DNA of 64,000 bases from Bradyrhizobium sp. SRS-191 (GCF_024586915.1 NZ_JANBVS010000008.1:248001-312000), one strand, 5' to 3'. Shown: positions 16,458-27,297, counted from the stretch's first letter. The notes: a model not told the origin generated them from the letters alone. Translations and numbers: made by a program.

Positions 16458-16931
16458 TCAGCGCTTCTTGCGCAGCCGGACCACCATGTCGATCCGGGCG
16501 ATCTCGTAGCCCTCCGGCGCCTCCGGCAGCTTCGACAGCGCCAGATGCTGGTCGGGAATGTCCACCAGCTCGTGATTGTTCTCGAGATAGAAGTGGTGGT
16601 GCGCGGTGACGTTGGTGTCGAAATAGGTCTTAGTGCCGTCGACGCTGACCTGGCGCAGCAGGCCGGCATCGGTGAGCTGGTTCAGCGTATTGTAGACCGT
16701 GGCGAGCGACACCGGAACCTTGGCCAGCGTCGCTTCCTCGTACAGCATTTCCGCCGTCAGATGGCGCGCGCCCTTGCCGAACAGCAGCCAGCCCAGCGCC
16801 ATGCGCTGGCGCGTCGGACGCAAGCCCGCCGTCTGCAGCATTTCGTTGACGTCGTGCCACGGGCAGCCATTGAGCGCAGGCTGCCGACCCGTCCCCAGCC
16901 CATCCGGACCGGCCCGATCGTGACCACTCAT
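16458..16931 (-). CDS. irr: Irr, haem-responsive iron regulator of the Fur superfamily
   Basis: A transcription regulator that controls haem synthesis and iron genes under iron limitation and is degraded on binding haem. It has about 157 residues. The haem regulatory motif GCPWHD (Cys23) and the histidine-rich HHHFYLENNHE, the second haem/metal site, are both present, as in the Bradyrhizobium protein. The winged helix contains LATVYNTLNQLTDAGLL. The start is uncertain: the ATG at 16931 is used here, but GTG codons up to 16964 would add up to 11 residues. It is divergent from fabA with a 417-base gap and has its own terminator. Confidence 0.93.
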   Translation of the reverse strand: MSGHDRAGPDGLGTGRQPALNGCPWHDVNEMLQTAGLRPTRQRMALGWLLFGKGARHLTAEMLYEEATLAKVPVSLATVYNTLNQLTDAGLLRQVSVDGTKTYFDTNVTAHHHFYLENNHELVDIPDQHLALSKLPEAPEGYEIARIDMVVRLRKKR

Positions 16932-17005
16932 CGAAGCGTTGTTGCTGGCGTCCACGTCATGCACCGAAAAATTCACATCGACCAGTTTGGATATAGGAAG
17001 AAACC

Positions 17006-17029
17006 TGCTCAGATGCAAGCTTATCGCAA
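17006..17029 (-). promoter_or_regulatory. Candidate Fur site upstream of irr (imperfect hexamer direct repeats)
   Basis: Read towards irr this is TTGCGA TAAGCT TGCATC TGAGCA. The irr promoter of B. japonicum is bound by Fur at imperfect direct hexamers related to TGCATC. One exact TGCATC and two looser copies are seen here, 75-98 bases upstream of the chosen irr start. A Fur gene is at 44501. Confidence 0.45.
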
Positions 17030-17037
17030 CTACCCTA

Positions 17038-17054
17038 TCTAGAACGACCCTAAA
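17038..17054. promoter_or_regulatory. Candidate ICE-like (Irr box) palindrome in the irr-fabA gap
   Basis: TCTAGAACGACCCTAAA resembles the rhizobial iron control element (TTTAGAA-N3-TTCTAAA type as I recall it), with about three mismatches. The position between irr and fabA would suit Irr autoregulation or control of fabA. This is a pattern match from memory only. Confidence 0.3.
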
Positions 17055-17348
17055 CTGCAGCAGCTGCCCGGCGCAGTTGCGCCGCGTGGCCCCGCGTCGA
17101 TTTAGCTGGATACGCGCATTGACGCCGCAATCCCCTATGTTAGAGAGCGCGCGGACCCGATTTGACCTGCCATGGCGGGCGCGGCTGGCCGCGATGGCTG
17201 TCTGTGCCGTTTCAACTGCCTGGTTTGGGGCGCTGGCCAGTCGACGGTATGGCCGGACGGCGAAACGGCGCATCAACGGGTCGACGCGCGAAGGGGCATG
17301 TCGCGCGCCAAATTTTCCTCTGGGGACGTTGAGAAGGGCTCATCAGGC

Positions 17349-17870
17349 ATGCTGGATCGACGCGGCAGTTATGAATACGAGGACCTGCTGGCTTGCGGCC
17401 GGGGGGAGCTGTTCGGTCCCGGCAATGCGCAGCTGCCGCTGCCGCCGATGCTGATGTTCGATCGCATCGTCGAGATCTCCGAGACCGGCGGCGAGTTCGG
17501 CAAGGGCGTCGTGCGCGCCGAGCTCGACGTCAAGCCGGACCTCTGGTTCTTCGGCTGCCATTTCAAGAACGATCCCGTCATGCCCGGCTGCCTCGGCTTG
17601 GACGCGATGTGGCAGATGGTCGGCTTCTTCCTCGGCTGGACCGGTGGTGCGGGACGCGGCCGCGCGCTCGGCCTCGGCGACCTCAAATTCTCCGGCCAGG
17701 TTCTGCCGACCGCCAGCAAGGTTGTGTACAACGTCGACATCAAGCGCGTGATGCGCTCGAAGCTCGTGCTCGGTATTGCCGACGGGTGGCTTTCGATGGA
17801 CGGCGACATTATCTATCGCGCCAAGGATCTGAAGGTCGGGCTGTTCAAGCAGGACGCCGCGCCGTCTTGA
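17349..17870 (+). CDS. fabA: FabA, 3-hydroxydecanoyl-ACP dehydratase/isomerase
   Basis: Dehydrates 3-hydroxydecanoyl-ACP and isomerises trans-2- to cis-3-decenoyl-ACP, the branch point for unsaturated fatty acids. The 173 residues match the E. coli length. The catalytic His71 (GCHFKNDPVMPGCLGLDAMW) and Asp85 correspond to E. coli His70 and Asp84. The start at MLDRRG (17349) gives the standard N-terminus, with GAGAAGGG upstream; an in-frame ATG at 17298 is possible. It is first of fabA-fabB-fabI. Confidence 0.95.
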   Translation: MLDRRGSYEYEDLLACGRGELFGPGNAQLPLPPMLMFDRIVEISETGGEFGKGVVRAELDVKPDLWFFGCHFKNDPVMPGCLGLDAMWQMVGFFLGWTGGAGRGRALGLGDLKFSGQVLPTASKVVYNVDIKRVMRSKLVLGIADGWLSMDGDIIYRAKDLKVGLFKQDAAPS

Positions 17871-17946
17871 ACCGACGGGCTGCGACCACAGACTGTGCAG
17901 CAGGCATGACTGCAACAAGACACACGAGCAAGGCGAGGCGGACATC

Positions 17947-19170
17947 ATGAGGCGGGTCGTCATCACGGGCATGGGCATCGTCTCGTCGATCGGCAACAAC
18001 ACCCAGGAGGTGCTTGCGAGCCTGTACGAGGCGAAGTCCGGCATCTCCCGTGCTGAGAAATATGCCGAGCTTGGTTTCCGTTCGCAGGTGCAAGGTGCGC
18101 CGACGCTGAATCCCGCCGAGGTGGTCGACCGCCGCGCGATGCGCTTCCTCGGCGAGGGCGCGGCGTGGAATCACGTCGCGATGGAGCAGGCGATCCTCGA
18201 CTCCGGCCTGGAGCAGACCGATGTCTCCAACGTCCGCACCGGCATCATCATGGGCTCGGGCGGACCGTCGACGCGCACGCTCGTCGAGGCCGCGGACATC
18301 ACCCGCACCAAGGGCCCGAAGCGGGTCGGACCGTTCGCAGTGCCGAAGGCGATGTCCTCGACCGCGTCCGCGACGCTCGCGACCTGGTTCAAGATCAAGG
18401 GCGTCAACTACTCGATCTCCTCAGCCTGCGCGACGTCGAACCATTGCATCGGCAATGCCTACGAGATGATTCAGTACGGCAAGCAGGACGTGATGTTCGC
18501 CGGCGGCTGCGAGGAGCTCGACTGGTCGCTGTCGGTGCTGTTCGACGCGATGGGCGCGATGTCGTCCAAGCACAACGCCACGCCCGCGACCGCCTCGCGT
18601 CCCTATGATGTGAGCCGCGACGGCTTCGTGATCGCCGGCGGCGCCGGCGTCCTCGTGCTGGAAGAGCTCGAGCGCGCCAAGGCGCGCGGCGCCAAGATCT
18701 ACGGCGAGATCGTCGGCTATGGCGCGACCTCGGACGGCTACGACATGGTGGCGCCGTCGGGCGAGGGCGCCGAGCGCTGCATGCAGATGGCGCTGTCGAC
18801 GGTGAAGACGAAGATCGACTACATCAATCCGCATGCGACCTCGACGCCGGCCGGCGATCCGCCGGAGATGGAGGCGATCCGCAAGGTGTTCGGCGTCGGC
18901 GAGAAGTGCCCGCCGATCGCAGCGACGAAAGCGCTGACCGGTCATTCGCTCGGTGCCACCGGCGTCCAGGAGGCGATCTACTCGCTGCTGATGATGAAGA
19001 ACGGTTTCATCTGCGAGAGCGCCAACATCACCGAGCTCGATCCGGTGTTTGCCGACATGCCGATCGTGCGCAAGCGCATCGACAATGCCAAGCTCGGCAC
19101 CGTGTTGTCGAATTCGTTCGGCTTCGGCGGCACCAACGCGACGCTGGTCTTCAAGCACCTCGACGCCTAA
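17947..19170 (+). CDS. fabB: FabB, beta-ketoacyl-ACP synthase I
   Basis: A condensing enzyme that elongates cis-3-decenoyl-ACP and other acyl-ACPs. The 407 residues contain the Cys-His-His triad: Cys161 in SSACATSNHC, His296 in NPHATSTPAGD and His333 in ALTGHSLGATG, plus the C-terminal SNSFGFGGTNATLV. The two-His triad separates it from FabH. It lies 76 bases after fabA, the usual alphaproteobacterial order. Confidence 0.96.
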   Translation: MRRVVITGMGIVSSIGNNTQEVLASLYEAKSGISRAEKYAELGFRSQVQGAPTLNPAEVVDRRAMRFLGEGAAWNHVAMEQAILDSGLEQTDVSNVRTGIIMGSGGPSTRTLVEAADITRTKGPKRVGPFAVPKAMSSTASATLATWFKIKGVNYSISSACATSNHCIGNAYEMIQYGKQDVMFAGGCEELDWSLSVLFDAMGAMSSKHNATPATASRPYDVSRDGFVIAGGAGVLVLEELERAKARGAKIYGEIVGYGATSDGYDMVAPSGEGAERCMQMALSTVKTKIDYINPHATSTPAGDPPEMEAIRKVFGVGEKCPPIAATKALTGHSLGATGVQEAIYSLLMMKNGFICESANITELDPVFADMPIVRKRIDNAKLGTVLSNSFGFGGTNATLVFKHLDA

Positions 19171-19308
19171 GGTTTCGAACAGCACGGGTTCCCCGGCGGG
19201 CCGGACAACAGCGCGACGCATTTCGCACCGCTGTCCGGCTATCGGCGTCTTTGGAGCCCGACGATCATCCTGGCTGGGTCGGTCCCGGCATGACGAAGGA
19301 GAGTGAGC

Positions 19309-20109
19309 ATGCAGGGTCTGATGGCAGGCAAGCGCGGTCTGGTCATGGGCATCGCCAACGACCATTCGATCGCCTGGGGCATCGCCAAGACGCTGGCTGC
19401 GCACGGCGCCGAGATGGCCTTCACCTATCAGGGCGACGCGCTCGGCAAGCGCGTGCGGCCGCTCGCCGATGAGCTCGGCGTCAAGCACGTGCTGCCCTGC
19501 GACGTCGAGGACATTGCCAGCGTCGACGGCGTGTTCACGAGCCTGCGCGAAGCCTGGGGCGGCCTCGACTTCATCGTCCACGCCGTCGCCTTCTCCGACA
19601 AGAACGAGCTCAAGGGCCGCTACGCCGACACCTCGCGCGAGAACTTCTCGCGCACCATGCTGATCTCCTGCTTCTCCTTCACTGAGATTGCCAAGCGTGC
19701 CGCCGAGCTGATGCCGGAGAGCGGCGGCAGCATGATCACCTTGACCTTCGACGGCTCCAACCGCGTGATGCCGAATTACAACGTGATGGGCGTGGCGAAG
19801 GCCGCGCTCGAAGCCTCGGTGCGCTATCTCGCCGCCGACTACGGCCGCCGCAGCATCCGCGTCAACGCGATCTCGGCAGGCCCGGTGCGTACGCTCGCCG
19901 GCTCCGGCATCGGCGATGCCCGCTTCATGTTCGCGTTCCAGCAGAAGCACTCGCCGCTCGGCCGCGGCGTGACCTTGGAGGAGCTTGGCGGCTCGGCGGT
20001 GTACCTGCTGTCGGAGCTGTCAGGCGGCGTGACCGGCGAAATCCATTACGTGGACTCCGGCTACAACGTCATCTCGATGCCGCGCCCCGAGGATCTCAAG
20101 GCGGACTAG
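19309..20109 (+). CDS. fabI: FabI, enoyl-ACP reductase (NADH)
   Basis: Catalyses the last reduction in each fatty acid elongation cycle and is the triclosan target class. It has 266 residues. The family N-terminus is GLVMGIANDHSIAWGIAKTL, and the Tyr-x6-Lys pair is Tyr157 and Lys164 (NYNVMGVAKAALE). The ATG at 19309 follows GAAGGAG by a proper spacing; a GTG at 19303 is also in frame but overlaps the ribosome site. It is third gene of the fabA-fabB-fabI cluster. Confidence 0.95.
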   Translation: MQGLMAGKRGLVMGIANDHSIAWGIAKTLAAHGAEMAFTYQGDALGKRVRPLADELGVKHVLPCDVEDIASVDGVFTSLREAWGGLDFIVHAVAFSDKNELKGRYADTSRENFSRTMLISCFSFTEIAKRAAELMPESGGSMITLTFDGSNRVMPNYNVMGVAKAALEASVRYLAADYGRRSIRVNAISAGPVRTLAGSGIGDARFMFAFQQKHSPLGRGVTLEELGGSAVYLLSELSGGVTGEIHYVDSGYNVISMPRPEDLKAD

Positions 20110-20307
20110 CTTCCGCTTAGGAATCGGCGAGCCCCGCCGTCGCCGGATGTTTGCGGTGGCGGATTGTGATGCGCCCATTTTTTCCCAGTTGAAGACGACC
20201 GTTCCCCCACGGATAATTCGTGACTCGAGGGCGACCGTGCGGGCGCATTGTCTCGCGCCAGCAGGCAACGGTCGCGCCGGCAGCACATGGACATCGTGGG
20301 GGCGATG

Positions 20308-22278
20308 ATGCTGCGTTCCAGGACTTGTATCGTCGCGCTGTGCGCGGCGGGTGCCGTGTGGTTCACCGGCGCCGCACCGGCGCGCGCGCAGTCGACGGTG
20401 TGGGATTCCACGATCTCCAACACGAACTGGTATGTGCCGACCGCCCAGCTGCTGGCCTACATGTCGCCGAAGACCGGCTTCACCAACCCGATCCCGATCG
20501 GCGACCAGACGCTGTGGACCTTGGGCACGGCGACCAACGGCGCTTTCACCGGCACCAGCGTCGCGCAGCTGAGAATCGGCCCGGCGCTGCTGACGGACAC
20601 GTCGACCATTCAGGGCTTCGTCACGCCCGGCGGTCAGATCACGATGCTGTTCACGCCCGCGGGCGGCGGCACTGTTACGGTCGGGCTCGGCACGATGCGC
20701 ACGCTCAACGGCGTGACCAGCATGGAGATGCAGATGATCACCGGCGACACGTTGCTGGTGACGCATTGGGCCTACATGCTGCCCTATGATCCCGCCACCT
20801 TCACGCCGCCGCCATCGGCGCCGGTGCCGGCCAATTCGGTGCCGCAATGGACGTGGACGGCAGGCACGCCGTGGCGGATCGTGAGCCCCGCCCTGTTCGG
20901 CACGCAGGCGCCGGGCCGCTTCGTCATCACGAACTATCAGAACGGTTATTTCTGGGGGGCGGGTGTCGCGCCGGCCGGCAGTGCGTCCGGCGGCTTCACG
21001 CTGCTCGGCTCGGTCACCCCGGAGGGCCGCGTGCTGTTCAACACCCTGTCGCGCGGCAATCTCACCAGCCTTTACGGCACGGCGAGCGGCAATGCGTCGG
21101 GCGCGCAGATGATCACATCGACCTATGATCTCACCGGCAACATGACCGGAGATCTGGCCGCCATGTCGCTGGTCCAACCCTATGGCGATACGCTGCGGTC
21201 GGCCGGCGGCCGGGTCGGCCTCGCGGCGGCCGATGCGTTGTATCGGCTGTCGATGACCTCGGCAGGCTGGACCGGATCGATGGCGACCGGGTTCGTCGCG
21301 CTCGACAATCTCAGCGGTCCGTCGCTGAGCAATGCGGTCAAGCAGACGCTGCCGGTGCTGACCGGCGCGGCGTCGCAGGCGACCTATGTGACGCAGCGCG
21401 ACTTCCGTCAGACGATGACCAACCGGCTCGATGACGTCAGCGGCGCCGCCGGCCGCAATGTCTGGATGCAGCCGCTCGGAAGCGTCACGCGGCAGGCCGG
21501 CCGCGATGGCGTTCCGGGCTATGACGCCTCCGGCGGCGGTCTGGCATTCGGCGCCGACGCTGCGCTCTCGCCGCGATCAGTGGTCGGCGGCGTCTTTGGT
21601 TATTCACGGCAAACCGTCACAGGGAACGACGCCGCCGTACCGAGCCGTCTCGGCCTGTCATCCTATCAGCTCGGACTCTATGGGGCCTACGCGGTCAGCC
21701 GCGACGTGATGCTGGACTATCAGCTCGACGGCGGATGGAGCGACAATGGCGAAAGCCGGTCGCTGACCTTCATGGCTGCGTCCGGGGGCGGAAGCTATCG
21801 GTCCTTTTCGGGTCACACCGGCGTCGGCATCAAGACGCGGCTTCCGCTCACCGATGATTTCGCGCTGATTCCTTCGCTGCGCATCGACTACGGCACCGTG
21901 CGCAGCAATGCCTATCATGAGAGCGGCGCCGGCGGCTTCAGTCTCAACGTCGACCCGCAGAGCTACCAGGAGCTGACGACGACGGCCGGCTTGAAAGCGG
22001 TCTACCAGCTGGAGAGGCAGGTCCGTATGACCGCCGATCTCGGCGCCGGCTACAACGCACTGAATCAGAGACTGCAGCTCGGAGCAGCCTTCTCCGGTGG
22101 CGGCGACGGCTTCGTCACCCAGGGCCTCGGCCTGTCGGCGTGGACCTATTCGGCCGGTCTTGGTCTGATCACGACCGCAAGCGACCGGCTCGATCTCAGC
22201 ATTCGCTATGGCCTCGACACGACGCCGTCCGGCCTGGTCCGGCAGTCAGGTCATGCCGTCATCCGCGTCAGGCTGTGA
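20308..22278 (+). CDS. Autotransporter (type V secretion) with short passenger
   Basis: A roughly 656-residue outer-membrane protein. A signal peptide (SRTCIVALCAAGAVWFTGAAPARA) precedes a passenger of about 350 residues and a C-terminal beta-barrel of about 270 residues (from VWMQPLGSVTRQAG onward, with alternating strands such as LGLYGAYAVSRDVMLDYQL). The passenger does not show the repeats of a long beta-helix; it looks like one or two compact domains rich in Thr and Gly. The last residues (VIRVRL) lack the usual terminal Phe. Starts at 20287, 20305 and 20308 are possible; 20308 has GGGGG at good spacing. It is monocistronic and its tail overlaps the next gene. Confidence 0.82.
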   Translation: MLRSRTCIVALCAAGAVWFTGAAPARAQSTVWDSTISNTNWYVPTAQLLAYMSPKTGFTNPIPIGDQTLWTLGTATNGAFTGTSVAQLRIGPALLTDTSTIQGFVTPGGQITMLFTPAGGGTVTVGLGTMRTLNGVTSMEMQMITGDTLLVTHWAYMLPYDPATFTPPPSAPVPANSVPQWTWTAGTPWRIVSPALFGTQAPGRFVITNYQNGYFWGAGVAPAGSASGGFTLLGSVTPEGRVLFNTLSRGNLTSLYGTASGNASGAQMITSTYDLTGNMTGDLAAMSLVQPYGDTLRSAGGRVGLAAADALYRLSMTSAGWTGSMATGFVALDNLSGPSLSNAVKQTLPVLTGAASQATYVTQRDFRQTMTNRLDDVSGAAGRNVWMQPLGSVTRQAGRDGVPGYDASGGGLAFGADAALSPRSVVGGVFGYSRQTVTGNDAAVPSRLGLSSYQLGLYGAYAVSRDVMLDYQLDGGWSDNGESRSLTFMAASGGGSYRSFSGHTGVGIKTRLPLTDDFALIPSLRIDYGTVRSNAYHESGAGGFSLNVDPQSYQELTTTAGLKAVYQLERQVRMTADLGAGYNALNQRLQLGAAFSGGGDGFVTQGLGLSAWTYSAGLGLITTASDRLDLSIRYGLDTTPSGLVRQSGHAVIRVRL

Positions 22279-22782
22279 GGGCGAGGTCGTCTCCGGAGAC
22301 CGAGGCGCGGTGGGATCATTCGACCTGAAGATGCCGCGCTTCCAGCGATAATATCTCATCATCCGGCCATGGGCGGGATCGGCTTCCGCCTTCTCCAGCA
22401 CGAAGCCTTCGCGCTCATACCAGCGCCACGCCTTCTCATTGCCCTCAGCGCAACGCAGCCAGACCTCGTCGGGCAGAAGCTCGCGGGTGAAGCCGAGCAG
22501 GCGGCGCCCGAGCGAGCGGCCCTGATAGGCAGGCGCGATCATCAGCTGGTCGAGATAGAGCCTGGGCACGTTGATTGCGAGCATCGCCGCAAGCGCGCCG
22601 CCGTCATCAGCCACATAGAGACTCCAGCCGCCGGCGACCTCGCGCGGTACGCGCTCGGTGAGATAGTTCAGCAGCTTTTCGCCGGGGACATCCAGCCCGG
22701 TCGAGCACCAGCTCTCCATCCAGAGCTTTGCGACGGCGTCGTATTCGTCGGGCGTTGCGGAGCGGATGATCGTCTCTGACAT
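22246..22782 (-). CDS. GNAT-family N-acetyltransferase
   Basis: A 178-residue acetyl-CoA-dependent acyltransferase with the GNAT core: a beta strand LYLDQLMIAP, the acetyl-CoA loop AYQGRSLGRRLLGF (about residues 93-106) and the C-terminal WRWYEREGFVLEKAE. The start at MSETIIRSA (22782) is the natural one. The last 11 codons overlap the 3' end of the autotransporter on the opposite strand by 33 bases. The substrate is unknown. Confidence 0.85.
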   Translation of the reverse strand: MSETIIRSATPDEYDAVAKLWMESWCSTGLDVPGEKLLNYLTERVPREVAGGWSLYVADDGGALAAMLAINVPRLYLDQLMIAPAYQGRSLGRRLLGFTRELLPDEVWLRCAEGNEKAWRWYEREGFVLEKAEADPAHGRMMRYYRWKRGIFRSNDPTAPRSPETTSPSQPDADDGMT

Positions 22783-22837
22783 CGAATACGAGCCTCCAGC
22801 ACCAATGATCTGCGAACGTAAGCTCTCTCCTCGGTCA

Positions 22838-22904
22838 TTGCGAGCGAAGCGAAGCAATCCAGAGTCCCGGGCGCGGCCCCTGGATTGCTTCGCTTCGCTC
22901 GCAA
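22838..22904. repeat. Long perfect palindromic repeat
   Basis: 24-bp perfect inverted repeat: the left arm starts TTGCGAGCGAAGCGAAGC (22838-22861), the right arm is 22881-22904, with a 19-base spacer. Arms of GAGCGAAGCGAAG type are characteristic of dispersed rhizobial intergenic elements. It lies between the GNAT gene start and the pnp terminator. Confidence 0.85.
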
Positions 22905-22927
22905 CGGCGCGGAGGGACCGGCGATCA

Positions 22928-22958
22928 ACAAAAAAGGGCGGCCCGAAAGCCGCCCTTC
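22928..22958 (-). terminator. Rho-independent terminator of the rimP-pnp operon
   Basis: Stem GGGCGGC (22936-22942) with GCCGCCC (22949-22955), loop of 6. Read on the minus strand it is followed by TTTTTTG. It lies 27 bases past the pnp stop and closes the operon. Confidence 0.92.
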
Positions 22959-22981
22959 GTATCTCCTGATGGGCTGCGAGC

Positions 22982-25138
<2,157 letters not shown>

Positions 25139-25177
25139 GGGTATCTTCTTTCATAGCTTGAGCGAAGGCAGATCCCC

Positions 25178-25251
25178 CAAAACAAAAAAACCATGCGCAA
25201 GATTGCAGGGCGCTGGATTGCGATCAGCGCCCTGCGATCCTGCCATGGTTT
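25178..25251 (-). promoter_or_regulatory. Long stem-loop with T-run between rpsO and pnp
   Basis: Arms 25188-25215 and 25225-25251 form a stem of about 27 bp (10 bp perfect at the loop end, one mismatch and one bulge further out). On the minus strand it is followed by TTTTTTTGTTTTG. It can serve as the rpsO terminator/attenuator. By analogy with E. coli rpsO-pnp it may also be an RNase III site through which PNPase controls its own mRNA. Two smaller hairpins lie just after rpsO (25419-25441 and about 25460-25479), making the whole 358-base gap structured. Confidence 0.75.
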
Positions 25252-25496
25252 TCTTATTTCGGATGGCGTCCATCCTTCTTGTCGTACGGGCACCTTGCCC
25301 GTCACGCCCAGCGGCCGGATTGCTGCTGAGGCGTACTGTACAGTCTGGGCGGAATCGGCGGGTCAGCGTATCGCTTCTTTCCGGATTCCGGCCAGACCGC
25401 ATGATCCCGGACTTGAGCGAACGCCGCGACCTGCGGCGTTCTCAGGACCATGCCATCACGCGCGCGAACTCGCGCGCGCTCACGTGAGGTCGAAGC

Positions 25497-25766
25497 TCAA
25501 CGACGGATGTTGTGCTTCTCGAGCAGCGCCTTGTAGCGCGCCTCGTCGTTCTTCTTCAGATAGTCCAGCAGCGAACGGCGGGTCGACACCAGCTTCAGGA
25601 GGCCGCGGCGGGAATGGTTGTCCTTGCCGTGGGTCTTGAAATGGCTGGTCAGGTTGTTGATGCGTTCCGACAGGATCGCGACCTGCACCTCGGGAGAACC
25701 GGTATCACCGGCCTTGGTGGCGTTCGCCTTGATGATTTCCGCCTTGCGCTCTGCGGTCACCGACAT
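25497..25766 (-). CDS. rpsO: Ribosomal protein S15
   Basis: A primary-binding protein of the 30S platform, contacting 16S rRNA helices 20-22. At 89 residues it matches the universal length. Signatures are GDTGSPEVQVAILSERINNL, HFKTHGKDNHSRRGLL and RRSLLDYLKKND, with C-terminus NIRR. It starts two bases from the truB stop. Structured sequence after it separates it from pnp. Confidence 0.98.
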   Translation of the reverse strand: MSVTAERKAEIIKANATKAGDTGSPEVQVAILSERINNLTSHFKTHGKDNHSRRGLLKLVSTRRSLLDYLKKNDEARYKALLEKHNIRR

Positions 25767-25768
25767 CG

Positions 25769-26881
25769 TCAGTCTCTTTCGTTGCGACCGGAGCTGGCAG
25801 TCAGTCCGGTCAGGTTGAACACGCGCTTGGGGATGAGTTCGCCATTGCCAATTTCGGCAAGCGCCAGAAGGCGGCCTGCGACCGTGACATAGACTGTGCC
25901 GCTACTCTGGGGCGCATCCCGTCCGCGCAACAAGACGGCTTGGCCCCGGTGGAGCCTAGCCGCGTCAGCCCGAGTGACGGCCAGTGCCGGGATGTCGTCC
26001 AGCGCGGTCTCAACGGGCAGCAGTGCGTCGGCGAGGCTTCCCTCACCGGACGCGGCTCTATTGCACAAAGCCTCCAGCTGTTCCAGCGGAATCATGTCGT
26101 TCTCGGTAAACGGACCGACCAGGGTCCGCCGGAGCGCGCTGATATGGCCGTAGCAGCCGAGGATCCGGCCCATGTCGCGGGCCAGCGCCCGGACATAGGT
26201 TCCCTTGCCGCATTCGGCCTCGAATACCGAATGATCGGCGTCCGGCTGGTCGACGAGGGTCAATTCGTGGATTTCGACCGGGCGCGGCTGCAACTCGACG
26301 ACCTCGCCGTCACGGGCGAGGTCATAGGCGCGCTCGCCCTGGATCTTGATCGCGGAATAGCGCGGCGGGGTCTGCTCGATGCGGCCGGTAAATTGCGGCA
26401 GCAGCGCGCGGATGGCCTCGACATCCGGCCGGTTCTCGCTGGTATGGACGACGCGGCCTTCGGTGTCGTCGGTATCGCGCTCCGCGCCCCAGGTGACGGT
26501 GAAACGGTAGCGCTTGCGGCCGTCCATCACGAACGGAACGGTCTTGGTGGCCTCGCCCAGCGCGATCGGCAATCCGCCCGAGGCGAGCGGATCGAGCGTG
26601 CCGGCATGGCCGGCGCGCTTGGCCTGGAACAGCCGCTTGGCCACCGCGACGGCCTGCGTCGAGGTCATGCCGATCGGCTTGTCGAGCACCACCCAGCCAT
26701 GGACGTCGCGACGGTCGCGGCGCGGCTGGCCGCCTTGATGGTTTCCTTGGCGCTGCTGCTTGTTGCGCGGATCATTGTTGTCGCGCGGACGTCCGTCGGC
26801 CGAATGGTTTTTTTTCGCATTGACGGCGATCGTATCGGCGGGAAGCGATTCGACAGTGCCGGTTTCGGGGGGAATGGTCAT
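25769..26881 (-). CDS. truB: tRNA pseudouridine-55 synthase
   Basis: Makes pseudouridine 55 in the T loop of tRNAs. The catalytic Asp lies in GHAGTLDPLASG. KRYRFTVTWGAERDTDD and TPPRYSAIKIQGERAYDLAR, and the later GTYVRALARDMG, are classical. It has 370 residues, longer than E. coli TruB because of an N-terminal extension of about 58 residues rich in Asn, Gln and Arg before GWVVLDKPIGMTS. The extension looks disordered and basic, perhaps RNA-binding. The ATG overlaps the rbfA stop by one base (TGATG). Confidence 0.96.
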   Translation of the reverse strand: MTIPPETGTVESLPADTIAVNAKKNHSADGRPRDNNDPRNKQQRQGNHQGGQPRRDRRDVHGWVVLDKPIGMTSTQAVAVAKRLFQAKRAGHAGTLDPLASGGLPIALGEATKTVPFVMDGRKRYRFTVTWGAERDTDDTEGRVVHTSENRPDVEAIRALLPQFTGRIEQTPPRYSAIKIQGERAYDLARDGEVVELQPRPVEIHELTLVDQPDADHSVFEAECGKGTYVRALARDMGRILGCYGHISALRRTLVGPFTENDMIPLEQLEALCNRAASGEGSLADALLPVETALDDIPALAVTRADAARLHRGQAVLLRGRDAPQSSGTVYVTVAGRLLALAEIGNGELIPKRVFNLTGLTASSGRNERD

Positions 26882-27297
26882 CAGCTCTCTTCCGAATCCG
26901 AGTTGAGATCTCTCTGCACCGCAGGTGTTCTTAGTAATTTCTCGATCCGTTCCGCTTCGTCGAATCGCTCGTCGACGCGGAAGCGGACGTCAGGTGCAAA
27001 TTTCAGGTTAACGCGCCGCGCGACTTCGCCGCGCAGGAACTTCTTGTTGCGCTCCAGCGCCGCGAGCACGACGTCCGTGTCGCGTCCGCCGAGCGGCATG
27101 ATGTAGATCGTTGCAAGCTTGAGATCGGGCGACATGCGGACTTCGGGCACCGTAATGATGTGTCCCTCCAGGTCCGGATCGTGCGCATGACCCTGGCTGA
27201 GAATGTCGGCGACAGCGTGGCGCACGGTCTCCGCGACGCGCAGCTGACGCTGCGAGCCGCCGGAAGCCGAGCTTCCCCTCTGATGATGGCGAGGCAT
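26881..27297 (-). CDS. rbfA: 30S ribosome-binding factor A
   Basis: A late 30S assembly factor acting near the 5' end of 16S rRNA and helix 44. It has 138 residues with a single KH-like fold: VAETVRHAVADILSQG, ITVPEVRMSPDLKLATIYI, KKFLRGEVARRVNLKFAP and VRFRVDERFDEA. The ATG at 27297 (MPRHHQRGSS) is preferred over an upstream in-frame start at 27351. It is coupled to truB by a one-base overlap and separated from infB by 161 bases containing a hairpin. Confidence 0.95.
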   Translation of the reverse strand: MPRHHQRGSSASGGSQRQLRVAETVRHAVADILSQGHAHDPDLEGHIITVPEVRMSPDLKLATIYIMPLGGRDTDVVLAALERNKKFLRGEVARRVNLKFAPDVRFRVDERFDEAERIEKLLRTPAVQRDLNSDSEES

